Positions 10,471-21,840 of a stretch of DNA of 64,000 nt are shown here, one piece after another. Under the pieces are notes generated by a model. It ran no database searches, was not told where the DNA came from, and was given only the letters and a program-made list of their open reading frames with translations. Positions within the stretch are counted from its first letter, which is position 1, and each line of letters starts with the position of its first letter. The position numbers and the translations under genes were made by a program. The stretch comes from Hemerocallis citrina (lineage: Eukaryota > Streptophyta > Magnoliopsida > Asparagales > Asphodelaceae): NCBI GenBank assembly GCA_017893485.1, contig CM030363.1, positions 84,869,230 through 84,933,229 on the forward strand, in the 5' to 3' direction.

Positions 10471-11655
10471 TGGAGGCTCCAGAATGATCCGCGGAGGGAG
10501 ATATTCCCCAGCATTCTAGACGAGGGATGAAATAGGCCCCAGAGTGTTCTATAGAGAGGGATTGATCTCCAGTATTTCGGGACGAGAGCGATATTCATGG
10601 GGAGTTCGTGTGGTGAGGTCGGCTCCAGATTGATCCATGGAGTGAGACATTCCTCAGCATTCCAGATGAGGGATGAAATAGGCCCCAGAATGATCTGTGG
10701 AGTAGGATTGGTCTCCAGTATTTCAGGGACGAGAGCAACGCTCATGAAAAAGATTGTGTGATGTTGGCTCTAGAATGATCCAGGGAGTGAGATATTCCCC
10801 AGTATTCCAGACGTGGGATGAAATAGGCCCCAGAATAATCTGTGGAGTGGGATTGATCTCCAGTATTCCAGGGACGAGAGTAACGTTCACTAGCAGGCTA
10901 GTGGGACATTGGCTCCAGAATGATCCAAGGAGTGAGATATTACCCAGTATTCCAGACGAGGGATGAAATAGGCCCAGAATGATATGTGGAGAGGGATTGA
11001 TCTCCAATAATCCGAGGACGAGAGTAATACCCATGAAGGAAATTTGAGGATGAGTAAGGGCTCTAGAATGATCCAAGGAGTGAGATGTTCCCCAGCATTC
11101 CAGGCGAGGGATGAAATAGGCCCCAGAGTGTTCTGTGGAGTGTGAATGATCTCCAGTATTTTGAGGACGAGAGCGATACTCACGGGAAAGTTGTGCATGA
11201 CATTGGCTCTAGAATGATCCACGGAGTGAGAAGTTCCCCAGCATTCCAGGCGAGGGATGGAATAGGCCCCAGAGTGTTCTGTGGAGTGCGAATGATCTCC
11301 AGTATTCCGAGGACGAGAGCGATGTGCACGGGAAGGTCGTGTATGACGTTGACTCCAGAATGATCTGTGGAGTAGGAAATGATCTCCAGTAGTTCGGGAC
11401 GAGAGCAAAACTCATGAGGAGTTCGTGTGGTGAGGGCTACAGAATAATCTGTAGAGCGAGATATTCCGCGGTATTTCCAGAATGTGGGATGCAATAGACC
11501 CCAGGGAGTTCTATGGAAAGGGATTGATCTCCAGTAGTCCAGGACGAGAGCAACACACCCCAAAGTGATTCATCCCCCGTACAGTGGATACGGGATGCGG
11601 TATGCTCCAAAATGATCCACATGATGAGATTGATTTCCAAGATGGAGGAGTGCGT
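10471..11655 (+). repeat. 146-bp tandem array (dimeric minisatellite) of element B
   Basis: About eight units start with GGCTCCAGAATGATCC at roughly 10471, 10621, 10764, 10911, 11060, 11205, 11350 and 11433. The period is about 146 bases; the last units are shortened or degenerate. Each unit is itself two related halves: one reads CCAGAATGATCCAAGGAG with ATTCCCCAGTATTCCAGACG, the other CCAGAATGATCTGTGGAG with GATCTCCAGTATTCCGGGACG. CTCC and GGAG alternate about 12-16 bases apart, so short stem-loops are possible. The period is not a multiple of three and no frame stays open through the array, so I do not call the minus-strand open frames as genes. Confidence 0.85.
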
Positions 11656-11813
11656 TGTGCACTTGAGGCTTGGGAGCCAGTATTGAACACTATAAGAGTG
11701 AGTTTCGAGGATGTTCCTCGAGGAATTGGTGATGATCCAAAAAAATATCTTCTGATCATTAATGATTATCTGTTATTTGGGCCCCTAACGTCGTTCTGGG
11801 GACAGAACGATTC

Positions 11814-11827
11814 TAAGGAGGGAGTGA
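11814..11827 (+). other. Polypurine tract of element B
   Basis: TAAGGAGGGAGTGA immediately before the 3' LTR start TGTAACACC; the primer for plus-strand DNA synthesis. The preceding GGGGACAGAACGATTC is shared with element E, and a variant of it with element H. Confidence 0.75.
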
Positions 11828-13874
11828 TGTAACACCCCGTATTGTACGATACCTAAATATATATGTATGTATGTATGTATATTGACTGTAGGCGTGCACA
11901 CGATTGCAGTGTTTTATTTGATTTTGATATCGTGGTGAATGGTTAGGGCTACGAGACAGTTCTTGGGAGAGTTGCATTCCAAAAATGCACGAGAACGAGA
12001 TGGACCGATACTAGTATAACCACTAGTTTTCGGCACGACGCACATACAAATATAACACGGTATGATACTACAGTGAATATAAGTTGCGTGCGCTCGTTAA
12101 AACCGCTCGTCTCGCACCCGTTGGAACTCATTAAGGCTTATTTGGGCAGCCAACACAACTAATACCAAAACTATGGGCCATGAGCCATTGTTTTGGATCA
12201 GAACCACCCTACAATCCTATGCTACACCCCCATAGAATCTGACCCATATACCCCCTACCATATCCTTCATTTTTCACTTCATTTTCTCCCTTTTGCTCTG
12301 GAAATTTCAGAAAGAAAACACCTCAAGAGAAGGAGGAGAGAAGGAAGAAGAAAATGGAGAAGAAGGATCAAAAGGAGATTTTCAAGAGAAGAAGCTTGAA
12401 GAAGTTCCTTCCACTACTACAACCAAGGGTGGAAAGTTTCTCTAAACTTGAAATTCTTATCTTTTAATTAATTTTGATTACATGCATGTGTGCTAGAATT
12501 CTTAGGATTGATCTTCTAAAGTTTAGAAGTTGAAGTCAGAATTGAACTAGAAAAAACTGGTTCGGAGTACCATTTTGTGGATTTTTCCGAGAGCAAAATA
12601 TGATGAATTAGACCATGAAATTAAAATAGTTTGTTCATATATGTGTTAGATCATTCATGATTTATTATAGATTTTTCTATGATAATTTGATATGCTAATA
12701 AAATCGTGAGAGGGATCTGTGTCGTAAGGCAGACTAAGAAAAAGAAAAACAGGATGGCTAATATTGTAGAAATTGTCGTGATTTATTGAAGCACGATATT
12801 GATCTAAAATTTTTACTCAATGTTTCTGAATGCATTTTGATTATTTAAAAAAATCAGTAAATTATTTGGATGAGTTTATAGACATGAGAAAAATTGTTCT
12901 ATAACCAGTAGCTGATGTTGAATTAGAAAACTTGATGGTTTCTGTGCTAACTTGCAATAGATAGTAATCACCGTGCAATTGGAATTTTGACATGAGGTCT
13001 TTTGCATAATGTTGGGTATGATGTCTAGTTTCACCATCATAAATTTTATTTCATTTGGACAAGCGTGCAATTTACTGTGATTTTGTGATTAAGCACTGTG
13101 CTGTTTTCAGCCAGTTTTGATACTCTGTAAAGATTGGGAATTTGAGACTTGTTAGAGGCACATTTTGAGGATCATGACCCAGTAGAGAGTTGTAGTGGAC
13201 ACCTAGAACTTTCCAACAAAACAAATTTGAGGCAATTCCAGTAAACAGTTGAATTATTATGATATTTGTAAGACTGGACAGAGAACTAGAGTAGAGCTGA
13301 GTGCTCTGAATTGGAGAGACCAATTGTATGAATTGGTGTATCAATGATAGACGAGTGTGTTAGGGTGACTTAATGGTAAAATTTGGACTCATGACCAACT
13401 AGAGATTTGTTGAGGACACCCACACCCTTCTACAGAATTTGAGTTTGTGTCATTCTGATGAAGGAGTAGAATTTTGTGTTAATGGTAAGGTGCAGCCCGT
13501 GCCGATTCTACCTTTCGAGCAGGTGCAGAAATATCAAAGTCGTGTAGCAGAAGACTTAAGCCGAGGAGCAAGTCCCAGAGAAGCAGATTGACTGTTCAGC
13601 GGAGCTTCGGCAGTGAGCCGTCGACTGCCATTCAGAGAGAGAGAAGTTGTTAACTTTACAGAAAGGAGTGATGTATGTTGTAATAAGATGTACTGAGTAT
13701 GTAATTTGTATTCTTGTCAAGAACAAGACATTGGTTGTAATCAATGATGTAATGACTCATTTGGCAATAAAAAATTTTAAAATTTCCGTGGTATTACTGT
13801 GTTGAGATGCATTTGAAGGCAAAGATTCTGGGGAGTGTCACGGATATCCGGTAACGGGGATCTGGGGCGCTACA
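11828..13874 (+). repeat. Element B 3' LTR, internally deleted
   Basis: Nearly identical to the 5' LTR at both ends but lacks 1509 bases. At 13500 the sequence jumps from GCAGCCCGTGC directly to CGATTCTACC, which in the 5' LTR are separated (7003 and 8513). The shared tetramer GTGC lies at both deletion ends, the mark of illegitimate recombination. It ends GGGGCGCTACA. Confidence 0.85.
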
Positions 13875-13879
13875 CCAGG

Positions 13880-14126
13880 ATTCTCTTGTTGCTTCTCTTT
13901 CTTGCATTGTTTACTCCCTTTTCATGCATTTGCATTTGTTATCATCATTGAATCATTTTGCATCATTCCATTCATATCCATGTTCTTCCTTATTCTGGTG
14001 TTGCCACCATTTTGTTGCTTTCCCTTTAATTCCCAGTTTTATTATCCACAAGTTTTCTTTTGCCTTGTCCTATGTACCGCCTAAGCAAACTTCGAGAACG
14101 AAATTTTGTTGTAACGTGGGTAGGAT
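13880..14126 (+). other. Element A interior, right part with purine tract
   Basis: Continues the interior of element A beyond element B. No gene is visible (a short Phe-rich frame at 13902-14084 is not convincing). It ends GTAACGTGGGTAGGAT, a purine-rich tract directly before the 3' LTR start TGTAACCCC at 14127. Confidence 0.6.
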
Positions 14127-14793
14127 TGTAACCCCTATTCCTGCTAATAAGTCTTTTCCGTGTATTTCTATATCTTGATTATTTAAAATTTATTTTGTGC
14201 TAAATTTGTTTCAAATTTTTATTAAAGTGTTTCTAATCGAAAATTTTATTCATTTCGAATAATGAGGTATTTTGATCTTATTTTCTATTTCCAATTGTTC
14301 GAATATTTACATTTTAGCCCAAATCTAATATGTTATTACTATTTGGATTTTAATGAATCTGTTGAAATCAAATCTTATTTTGGTATTCGCATTATTATTA
14401 TTGTTACCATTATTATTATTTCTATTATTATTATTATTATTATCGTTGTTGTTACTATTATGATTATTTTATTATTAATGTTAGCATTATTATTATTATT
14501 ATTATTATTTTTGTTATTATGGTTATTATTATTGTTATTATTATCGTTATTATTGTTATTATCACTGATACTATTGTTACTGTTGTTATTATCATTATCA
14601 GTAGTATTTTCTTGTTAATTGCATTATTGTTATCTTTATTATTAATACTATTATTATTATTATTTTATTTTATAAATCCTATAATACTAATTATTTCTCC
14701 CCTATTGAATTTATTCCCACTAATTGATTTTTAACCCAAAACACAAGCCTAATCATACCCGAAACCCAACATCCTATTAAACCCCTATATATA
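14127..14793 (+). repeat. Element A 3' LTR, first part
   Basis: Matches 1169-1825 of the 5' LTR closely, including the (ATT)n tract at about 14385-14665. It is interrupted after ATATA at 14789-14793 by solo LTR C. Confidence 0.82.
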
Positions 14794-16108
14794 TGTAACG
14801 CCTCGAATCCCCGTTACAGGACATCCATGACATCACCAGAATCTTTTTCTTCAAATGTATCTCAACACAGTAAATAACACGGAAATTAAAAAAAAACTTT
14901 ATTGCCAAATAGAATCATTACATCAATAATTACAACCCTTATCTTGGTCTTGAAAAAGGAATACAAATTACATAAATTCATTACAACTGATTACAAAAAT
15001 ATTCAAACTTCTCTTGCGAAGCTATCAGTTTTCTCTTGCGAAGCTATCAGTTTTCTTCCTAAATGATGATCGACTGTTCACTGCCAAAATTTTCGCTGAA
15101 TGGTCTATCTGCCTCCTTGGGACTTGCCCCTCGGCTTGAACCTTCTACTGCGTGACTCTGATGTTTCTGCACCCGCTCGAATGGTAGACATGTACACTGC
15201 CGCTCCACATGGATGCCCTGCTGGGTTGGCTCACCTGCCCTCTTGACCTAGTATCAAGTACCTAATTAAGTGGGCACGTCAGTAATTCTACTGACGCAAT
15301 GCTGATAAGAAAACAGCGATCTCGAGCTATCACACCCACAATTCATCTTGAATGGAAAAGAAACGTGTATCCTGATTTCCTAGTGTTCGTGTATGCCATG
15401 ACTTGAAGTCTAATACAAAACACAGAGTACAGAAACAGATTCCCTAATCTAATGTTAGCGAGACTCTGGACACACATGCATCCCATACTACATGTGCCCC
15501 AGATCAAGTCGTTTCTTCAGTTTTAGGGATTCAAACCCTCGCCATGCAATGCATTCTATTATTTTAAACTTCTTGTTCCTGATAGTAGCGCGTGGCTGAG
15601 GAGGTTGTAGATTAATCGTTCTCATCCATTCAGCAGTCACTTAGTGGTGTCTCGGTTTGCCACTAGTGCCCAGCGCCCGAACCCCACTCAAAAGCCTTGA
15701 CGAACCTACAAATACACTGCAGCATATCCATTACTAGTATTATCCTGTGCAAATTGCACAGCCTAAAATAGTTTTAAGGGATTCATAAAATTATATAGAA
15801 ATTCAAAAAAGCATGAGAAAATTGGGAGAAACTTATGAATATCATCCTTACCGTTATTACTGAAATCTTCATTATCATTTTCATATAAGCATAAGAAGAT
15901 GGTTTAGAGAAGAATGGTTGAGTAAATTAATAGAAATACAAAAGTCAACTATAAATATAAGCAGGTAGAGTAAATTTTATATTTAAAGTTTAGATAAACT
16001 GGATTATAAAATGAGGTTTGAGGCATGTGTATTTTACCTTACAATAACTGAAAAGATCTTATTAACAAAGCCGCAGAATGAAACATGAATTGAGGTTTCT
16101 TTTCTTAC

Positions 16109-16324
16109 CCTTTGTGCAAATTGCTCTATTAAATCCCTGGTCCACTTCGTGTCATCCCTCAACTCCATCCCCTTCCCCTCCCCTCCTAAATCCACACCCT
16201 CTTCAACGCTGCTTTCCACTCTATCATCTCCTGCAACTCTATCCTCGACAGTTGTGACGTCCCCCTCTCTGACGTTCCCCCCCACCTCCCATCTAACACC
16301 TCCATCTAGCTCCTTGCAATGCAT
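16109..16324 (-). pseudogene. Exon-like segment in the Helitron, ends at a splice donor
   Basis: An open minus-strand stretch starting MHCKELDGGVRW and ending TKWTRDLIEQFAQR, followed at 16108-16104 by GTAAG, a good donor site. The middle is acidic and rich in Gly, Val, Asp and Glu. GC content and complexity are higher than in the surroundings, which suggests capture from a host gene. I do not recognise the family, and no downstream exon joins convincingly. Confidence 0.4.
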
Positions 16325-16674
16325 ACTATTACCGCTAAAAAAATCTCACCACATAAACAGACAAACAAATGCAGTGTACAATTCTCAATCGAAATACAAA
16401 TAAATAAATAAATAAAACACCCACGTACCAATCATAATCCAAAATCCATCTATAAACTAAATTCAAAATTACAGATTTCAATTTCATACCCAAATGGATT
16501 GAACCATATGAATCTTATCCAAAAGCCATTTCTAAATTAAACTCAAAATTGAAGATTTCAATTTCAAACCTAAATTGATAAGCTAACCTTAAAATCGAAG
16601 ATTTCAATTTCATACCCAAATAGATTGAAGCCTCTGAATCTTATAAACCAAGTTGTAAATCTGGAGTGACATGC

Positions 16675-17545
16675 TATCGTTTCTTTTAACTCTGACAAAT
16701 TGGAATTAGATAAAGCGATCATCGAAAATATTATGATAAAATGAAATTATCATTCCAAAAATTAATAAAATTCGATAAATATAACCTAAAATTGACACTC
16801 TTAATATCTAAAATAATAATTCTTAAATTTCTTCTTAACCTGAAATATTGAACTTAGTGTATTGACATTTCGAAGCACATACCTTTAAAATGAACCCAAA
16901 TAGATGCCTCAGTCATCGAGTATTTTTACAGAATCAAAGTAAAGTTGATTTCATTTTAAAATAAGAAGTTGATATTGATGCTACAAATAAATACAACTAA
17001 AGAATTAAAGCCAAGCAAATGGATGAATTTGAAGCACATACCTTGGAAATGAACCCAACCACATGCCTCAGTTATCGAGCATTTTTTTGCAGAATCAAAG
17101 TAAAGTTGATTTCATATTAAAATAAGAAATTGATCATTTCTTTTAATTCTGACAAATTGTAGAATTAGATAAAGCAATCATCGAAAATATCATAATAAAA
17201 ATAAAATTATCATCCCAAAAATTAATAAAATTCAGTAAATATAATCTGAAATCGACACTTACTATCTAAATTAAAAATTCTTAAATTTCTTCTTAACCTG
17301 AAATATTGACATTAGTGTATTGATATTTCAAAGCACATACCTTGGAAATGAACCCAACCAAATGCCTCAGTCATCGAGTATTTTTGCATAATCAAAGTAA
17401 AGTTGATTTCATGTTAAAATAAGAAGTTGATATTGATGCTACAAATAAATACAACTTAAGAATTAAAGCCAAGCAAATGGATGAATTTAAGAAGTTGATA
17501 TTGATGCTAAAAATAAATACAACTAAAGAACTAAAGCCAAGCAAA
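16675..17545 (-). repeat. Complex tandem duplication with three exon-like units
   Basis: The segment GAAGCACATACCTT and its downstream 50-60 bases occur at about 16871, 17030 and 17330. On the minus strand each copy reads ATGACTGAGGCATTTGG (or a variant) to TTCATTTCCAAG followed by GTATGTGC, a good splice donor. Larger flanking blocks (about 16680-16900 and 17135-17335; about 16965-17020, 17435-17485 and 17490-17545) are also duplicated. This looks like serial duplication inside the Helitron. Confidence 0.65.
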
Positions 17546-17572
17546 TGGATAAAAGCACTGCTATACACTTAC

Positions 17573-17629
17573 CTTTCTTGTGCCAATTTGAATATGTGGA
17601 ACATTTTATCTGTCATTACCCTTCTTCTC
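17573..17629 (-). pseudogene. Short exon-like segment with both splice sites
   Basis: On the minus strand TTTATTTCAG precedes it and GTAAGTG follows it, enclosing 57 bases that read in one frame RRRVMTDKMFHIFKLAQE. The match to consensus acceptor and donor suggests a captured internal exon. I cannot name the source gene. Confidence 0.4.
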
Positions 17630-17778
17630 CTGAAATAAAATATAATGTCACAAAGTATGGAAAAGGAAATGAACAAAGTGAACAAAAAGAGTATATGACG
17701 TTTAATTATGATAGAAACATACATAGCTCTGTCATAATGCTCCTTTGGGCAAATATATAGGACCGATGTTTGTATCAC

Positions 17779-17797
17779 CACCCCCCCCCCCCCCCCC
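17779..17797 (+). repeat. Poly-C tract
   Basis: A run of about 18 C residues. It is likely length-variable and its exact length may be unreliable in the assembly. Confidence 0.8.
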
Positions 17798-18134
17798 TCT
17801 CCGAAAACCAATTTTTTTATCTTAAAAGATCGTATGAGCGCAAGAGAGAAGCGACTAAAGGTAGGGGATGAGAAAAGAATATGGGGACATAAAATTACAG
17901 AAATTTCTAAAAAAAATACACTGAAGCTGCATATTTAAGTGAGGAATTAGGAACCCCTTGAACAAAACATATACCAAACTAAGACAATTTCATAATATAA
18001 TAAGAAACCATAATTTAAATACAAAAATGGTGTTTCATTATTATAAATTAAGATCTTATTAATAATACTTTCTCTAAACTGTATTATCAAAAAAGGTCAG
18101 ACAAAAAAATCTGTAATAATAGAAGAACATAACA

Positions 18135-18215
18135 ACAACAAAAATTATAGTAGAACTTCTATAAACTACAAACACAACAAATGAAACAACAAAAATTATA
18201 GTAGAACTTCTATAA
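18135..18215 (+). repeat. Short tandem duplication, 52-bp period
   Basis: CAACAAAAATTATAGTAGAA followed by CTTCTATAA occurs at about 18135 and 18187. It lies upstream of the small ORF in the Helitron and has no coding sense. Confidence 0.7.
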
Positions 18216-18396
18216 TTACTACTTTTCAACTCATTAATCAATACCTGACGGATCAAAGTGAAACTTGACATTTGGTGACATCACACATATCAGAATATAG
18301 TGTGTCGGCCTTTCCTTTCAAAAGAATCACCTACCCAGCCATCTCACCATCCTCATCCCATCTCCTTCATCATTACCAGCAAACCCACCCCCTTCC

Positions 18397-18404
18397 TATA
18401 AATA
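18397..18404 (+). promoter_or_regulatory. TATA box upstream of the Helitron small ORF
   Basis: TATAAATA 71 bases upstream of the ATG at 18468, in a pyrimidine-rich context (CCTTCC), followed by a leader CCATAAACCCTAATTC. The spacing fits a plant core promoter with a short untranslated leader. It supports the idea that a promoter plus first exon was captured. Confidence 0.45.
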
Positions 18405-18467
18405 ATCCCAATCCCAACTCCATAAACCCTAATTCAAGATTTGTAATTTAAAAAATAAAAATTAGAA

Positions 18468-18575
18468 ATGGAGGGATTGATACCATTTGTGATCCACGCG
18501 ATCAAGAAAAGCAGGACTCGGAGAAAGAACCATTGGATTGACCGGTTGGTTGTTTACCCTTTGTTTTCATTGTAA
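18468..18575 (+). CDS. Small ORF with basic N-terminus (MEGLIPF), captured gene start
   Basis: A 35-residue frame MEGLIPFVIHAIKKSRTRRK, then NHWIDRLVVYPLFSL. It runs opposite to the Helitron strand and has a TATA box and A-rich leader with AAATGG at the start. Small plant proteins beginning MEGL(I/L)P followed by a basic stretch exist in several genomes; I recall this only in general terms and could not check it. It could be the 5' end of a host gene whose next exon was lost, or a complete short protein. The Lys/Arg cluster at residues 13-20 is the main visible feature. Expression is unknown. Confidence 0.45.
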   Translation: MEGLIPFVIHAIKKSRTRRKNHWIDRLVVYPLFSL

Positions 18576-21500
18576 TTGCTCAAGTCTTTGCATTGAGGAG
18601 CAATCACAACAATAACATCACATATTCTAAAATAGCAATAACTCAAATTGTGAACATCAAGAAAAAAAAAGGACGTAGAAGAGCCGCGCGAAGTGAACCT
18701 CAACCAATACAAAAAACAAAACAAAACAAAAAAGGAAAATATTGGCGACCAACAACATCCCATGCGGGCGTGAGGGGATATCGTTTTTATTTTGTTTTTA
18801 TTTTGTTTTGTTAAGTTAAATGTGTGCTATGCACGTGGTAAAATTAGATTGAACTCCTACTTTTGCTCTCCTTTGTCTATTTCAAAATAGAGAAAGGAGA
18901 GAGGGGGTAGGCCTATTAGCTTAAGATATATATAAACAAATGCAGAAGATCCAATATGATCCGTTTGTGTCCACCACATAGAACATGATGGCCTCGAAGG
19001 TCTAAAACCCCCTATCCACCAGGGAATCGACATCCCGTTCTTACCACGGTACTTCAGGAATCAACAGTGCACGATACGCACCGCAACACATATCCCTAAT
19101 AATAGGAAGAGACAATTCCATGGTCATCACCACCTAGTGCCAACTCTCAGAATGAATCAGATTATAGGGAATCACCCCTAACACCAATTCAGTCTTCAAG
19201 CGAAACAAAAATAAGGAAACCTAATCAATGCAGTTTACTAAAAACATGTGGTTACCCAAAATCATACACGGTGTTGAACAATCAATGCCAAGCCTGATTG
19301 GTCTGCCAAAATAACAATCATCACGGGAATCACATCCACTGAATCCCAATACCTTCATAGGTCAGCGACCAAATAATCTCAGCCCGTGACCCTCAGTGAG
19401 TAGTCCAACGGTGCCCCAAGGATGCAATATAATTCAAATGAAGGTAAGCACACACATAATCACAAATTCTTGACCATTTGACAGACTCAGGCATCGAGAC
19501 ACCAATCACAACCCGACCAGAGTTGTAACCCAACTTACTCATGTCCACCATGAGTACTAAGTACAGAAACTTGTCTAAGTTCCAGATGAAATGCTAAAAC
19601 ATCTTTTGAGACTCATTATCTAATGATTACCACACTGCGGTAAGTAGAGGGTTCTTCATCAATTGTTCGATAGAATATTTCAAGAAATAGTAGTAGTTGT
19701 AACTCAAGCTACGCTCATCGGAATCTAACATAATCAGAATTTCTAGAAAGGTAGGGAGATCCACTGCAATACCCTAGTGGACGACTCCCTCAATTCTTTA
19801 AATAACTAAAGTCCCCGAGCTAACTTAAGCTCGAAGTCAAACTAAACAACAGGTTGCTAAACTTGCAACGACCATATCTTCCAACACACAACTTAAATTT
19901 GCTTGATACCACCCATTTTGGGAAGCTAAGACCCTAGGCTACAACTCTCCAGTTAACCATTTCCTCAAATTCAATCATTTGGACACCATATAAACCTCAT
20001 ATAATTCCAGCTGTACGTTCCTTCATGCACTCGCTACACCTTTCCAATATCATAAAAGTTTGCCCACTCATCGGAATTACTCGATTTTGGGTTCTATGGA
20101 AAGATAGGAGTTTCTACTACAACTTCTTAGTTGGACACATTCTCAGATTCAATCATGAAGGTCCTCGAAACACCAAGTTTCATCAGGTGCAAAAATAGGG
20201 GAGAAATTGATTCTTCAATAAACAGGGCCTCGACTAGAGTGGATCTGCCATAATGTTTGAAAAATTATAACTCTCAACCTACAAACTGGAATTATAGACT
20301 CCCTACTACAACTCTCTAGTTGGTGAAATTTCCAAATTCTTAACAAGTAATTTCAGAATTTTTCATCTTCGCAGACTAGTCGATTTGTACTTAGCTGAAC
20401 CCAGTCCACTTTGAAATTCAATAATAAACCAAACTTAAGTCCAATGCTCATGAAATTTGATATTCTTAATCCAAAGATATACTATTCCATTGTGTCCAAA
20501 ATTCACATTCATATTCATATCGCACAATGAGTTATGACTCTTCAAACAATGCACAAAATTTCAGCTGCTCTTTCCGCAGGATATTTACTAGCCCTTACTA
20601 AATAATTTTGAAACCTCATCAAATGACCTCTAAAAAATCTAAAATTTGAGAATAATCAAATAGACTCATACCATAAGATACTCCTAAAGTTTCATAGCAA
20701 TATCATAAACACACAAGGAGTTATGACCTTTTGAGTCTCAGTCCAAAAACAGTCAGCTTCAGCCACAACTTCCAGACCAGTTGTATTCTACAATTTCTTT
20801 GAGATATCAAACGACCTCGGAAAATTATGAAATTTAAGACTATATCTGTAGACACATACAAGAGTGTCCACAAAACAATTTACCCTAAAATACCTCGGCT
20901 ACACTGAGATACAAAATCAGAAATACACAGCAAATTTCACACAGCCAGCAGCAATTTCGGCTGCTTACTGTCCGAGATTGGGTCCCATGTTTGGGCTATA
21001 AAATTGCTTCCAAAAATTATTAAAAAATCCATGGATGATCTAAATACATAGAAGAACAATTCCCAAAATTTGTGCCCCAAATTCCTAACGGTTTGGGAGC
21101 AAGAAATTTCCAAACTCACCATCACAAGCATGCTTCTTAACAAAAGCTTATAAAAATGAGTTGTTCTTACCATACAACTATCTTTTCCTTAGCATGACAC
21201 CATAATCCATGATAATAAAAAATTCTCCAACTACCTTTACATGCTAAAAATATCACATACTCATAAAAGACTAATTTTGAGTTAAGAGAATCACCTACTT
21301 GTTGCAAGAAGACTCTTGTAGCTTTAGCTAGCTCCTTCTCCTCCTTCTCTCAATCTTTTCTTCACCTCCAAAGCTCCAAGAACCCATAAAAATCAAAAAC
21401 CCTCTTTCTTTTCATTCTTGAGAATTGGGAGTGGTGGAAGAAGATGAAGTAGAAGAATATGGATATGGAGTTTTTGGGTGAAAATTTGAGTTTAGAGATG

Positions 21501-21760
21501 GAGAATTGAACTTGGCCATGAGGATTTTGGATTTGGTTTGCTGGCTTCCGAAATGGAAGTGGAAGGAAGGGATAGAGAGGTCAGTGGAGAATAGGGAAGG
21601 GAAAGGGAGTGTGGGGAATTTATTTGATTTGGTGTGTGTCTTATACACCCCTACAATACAATGTCCAATTATACATGTGTATGTATTTGTACAATCCACT
21701 TCAATTCAATTTAATTACATATTCATACAAATATATATACATATAAATATATACGTATAC

Positions 21761-21771
<11 letters not shown>

Positions 21772-21836
<65 letters not shown>
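21772..21836. repeat. (TA)n microsatellite in LTR C
   Basis: A long uninterrupted AT dinucleotide run near the 5' end (minus orientation) of LTR C, the same relative place as the (AT)n runs in both LTRs of element E. Confidence 0.9.

Positions 21837-21840
<4 letters not shown>

Larger units (their letters stand above)
5334..13874 (+). mobile_element. Element B: gag-only LTR retrotransposon (TR-GAG type)
   Basis: A complete 8.5-kb element inside element A with a perfect 5-bp duplication CCAGG (5329-5333 and 13875-13879). Order: 5' LTR 5334-8886, primer-binding site 8891-8902, open gag 9106-10095, 146-bp tandem array 10471-11655, purine tract 11814-11827, 3' LTR 11828-13874. No protease, reverse transcriptase or integrase is present between gag and the 3' LTR. 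This matches the class described as terminal-repeat retrotransposons with a GAG domain, non-autonomous relatives of gypsy elements. Its gag frame is open while that of the related element E is broken, which fits a younger or better preserved copy. Confidence 0.88.
15734..18926 (-). mobile_element. Helitron, 3.2 kb, minus strand, with exon-like cargo
   Basis: On the minus strand it begins TCTTAAGC at 18926 and ends at 15734 with a perfect 8-bp-stem hairpin CTGTGCAATTTGCACAG followed by GATAATACTAG. The flanks are A before TC and T after CTAG, the A-T insertion site with no duplication that defines Helitrons. Joining the flanks gives TATATA then TAATGG, which lines up with the uninterrupted site TATATATG near 7838 in the related LTR of element B. 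The last ten bases (ATAATACTAG) are identical to those of the 150-bp Helitron at 42236. No Rep/helicase is visible, so it is non-autonomous. The cargo includes exon-like segments and a small ORF, listed separately. Confidence 0.75.

Noticed and set aside
10380..11640. Several minus-strand open frames of 68-172 residues across the tandem array
   Set aside because: The array has few stops in some frames by composition. The unit length is not a multiple of three, frames shift from unit to unit, and there is no start context or domain.
14262..14734. Ile/Leu/Val-rich frames in the (ATT)n tract
   Set aside because: Direct translation of a trinucleotide-rich tract in an LTR; a false membrane protein.
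18815..18842. Possible second Helitron 3' end GTGCTATGCACGTGG then TAAAATTAG
   Set aside because: The stem is weak, the end reads TTAG rather than CTRR, and the better supported Helitron ends lie at 15734 and 18926.
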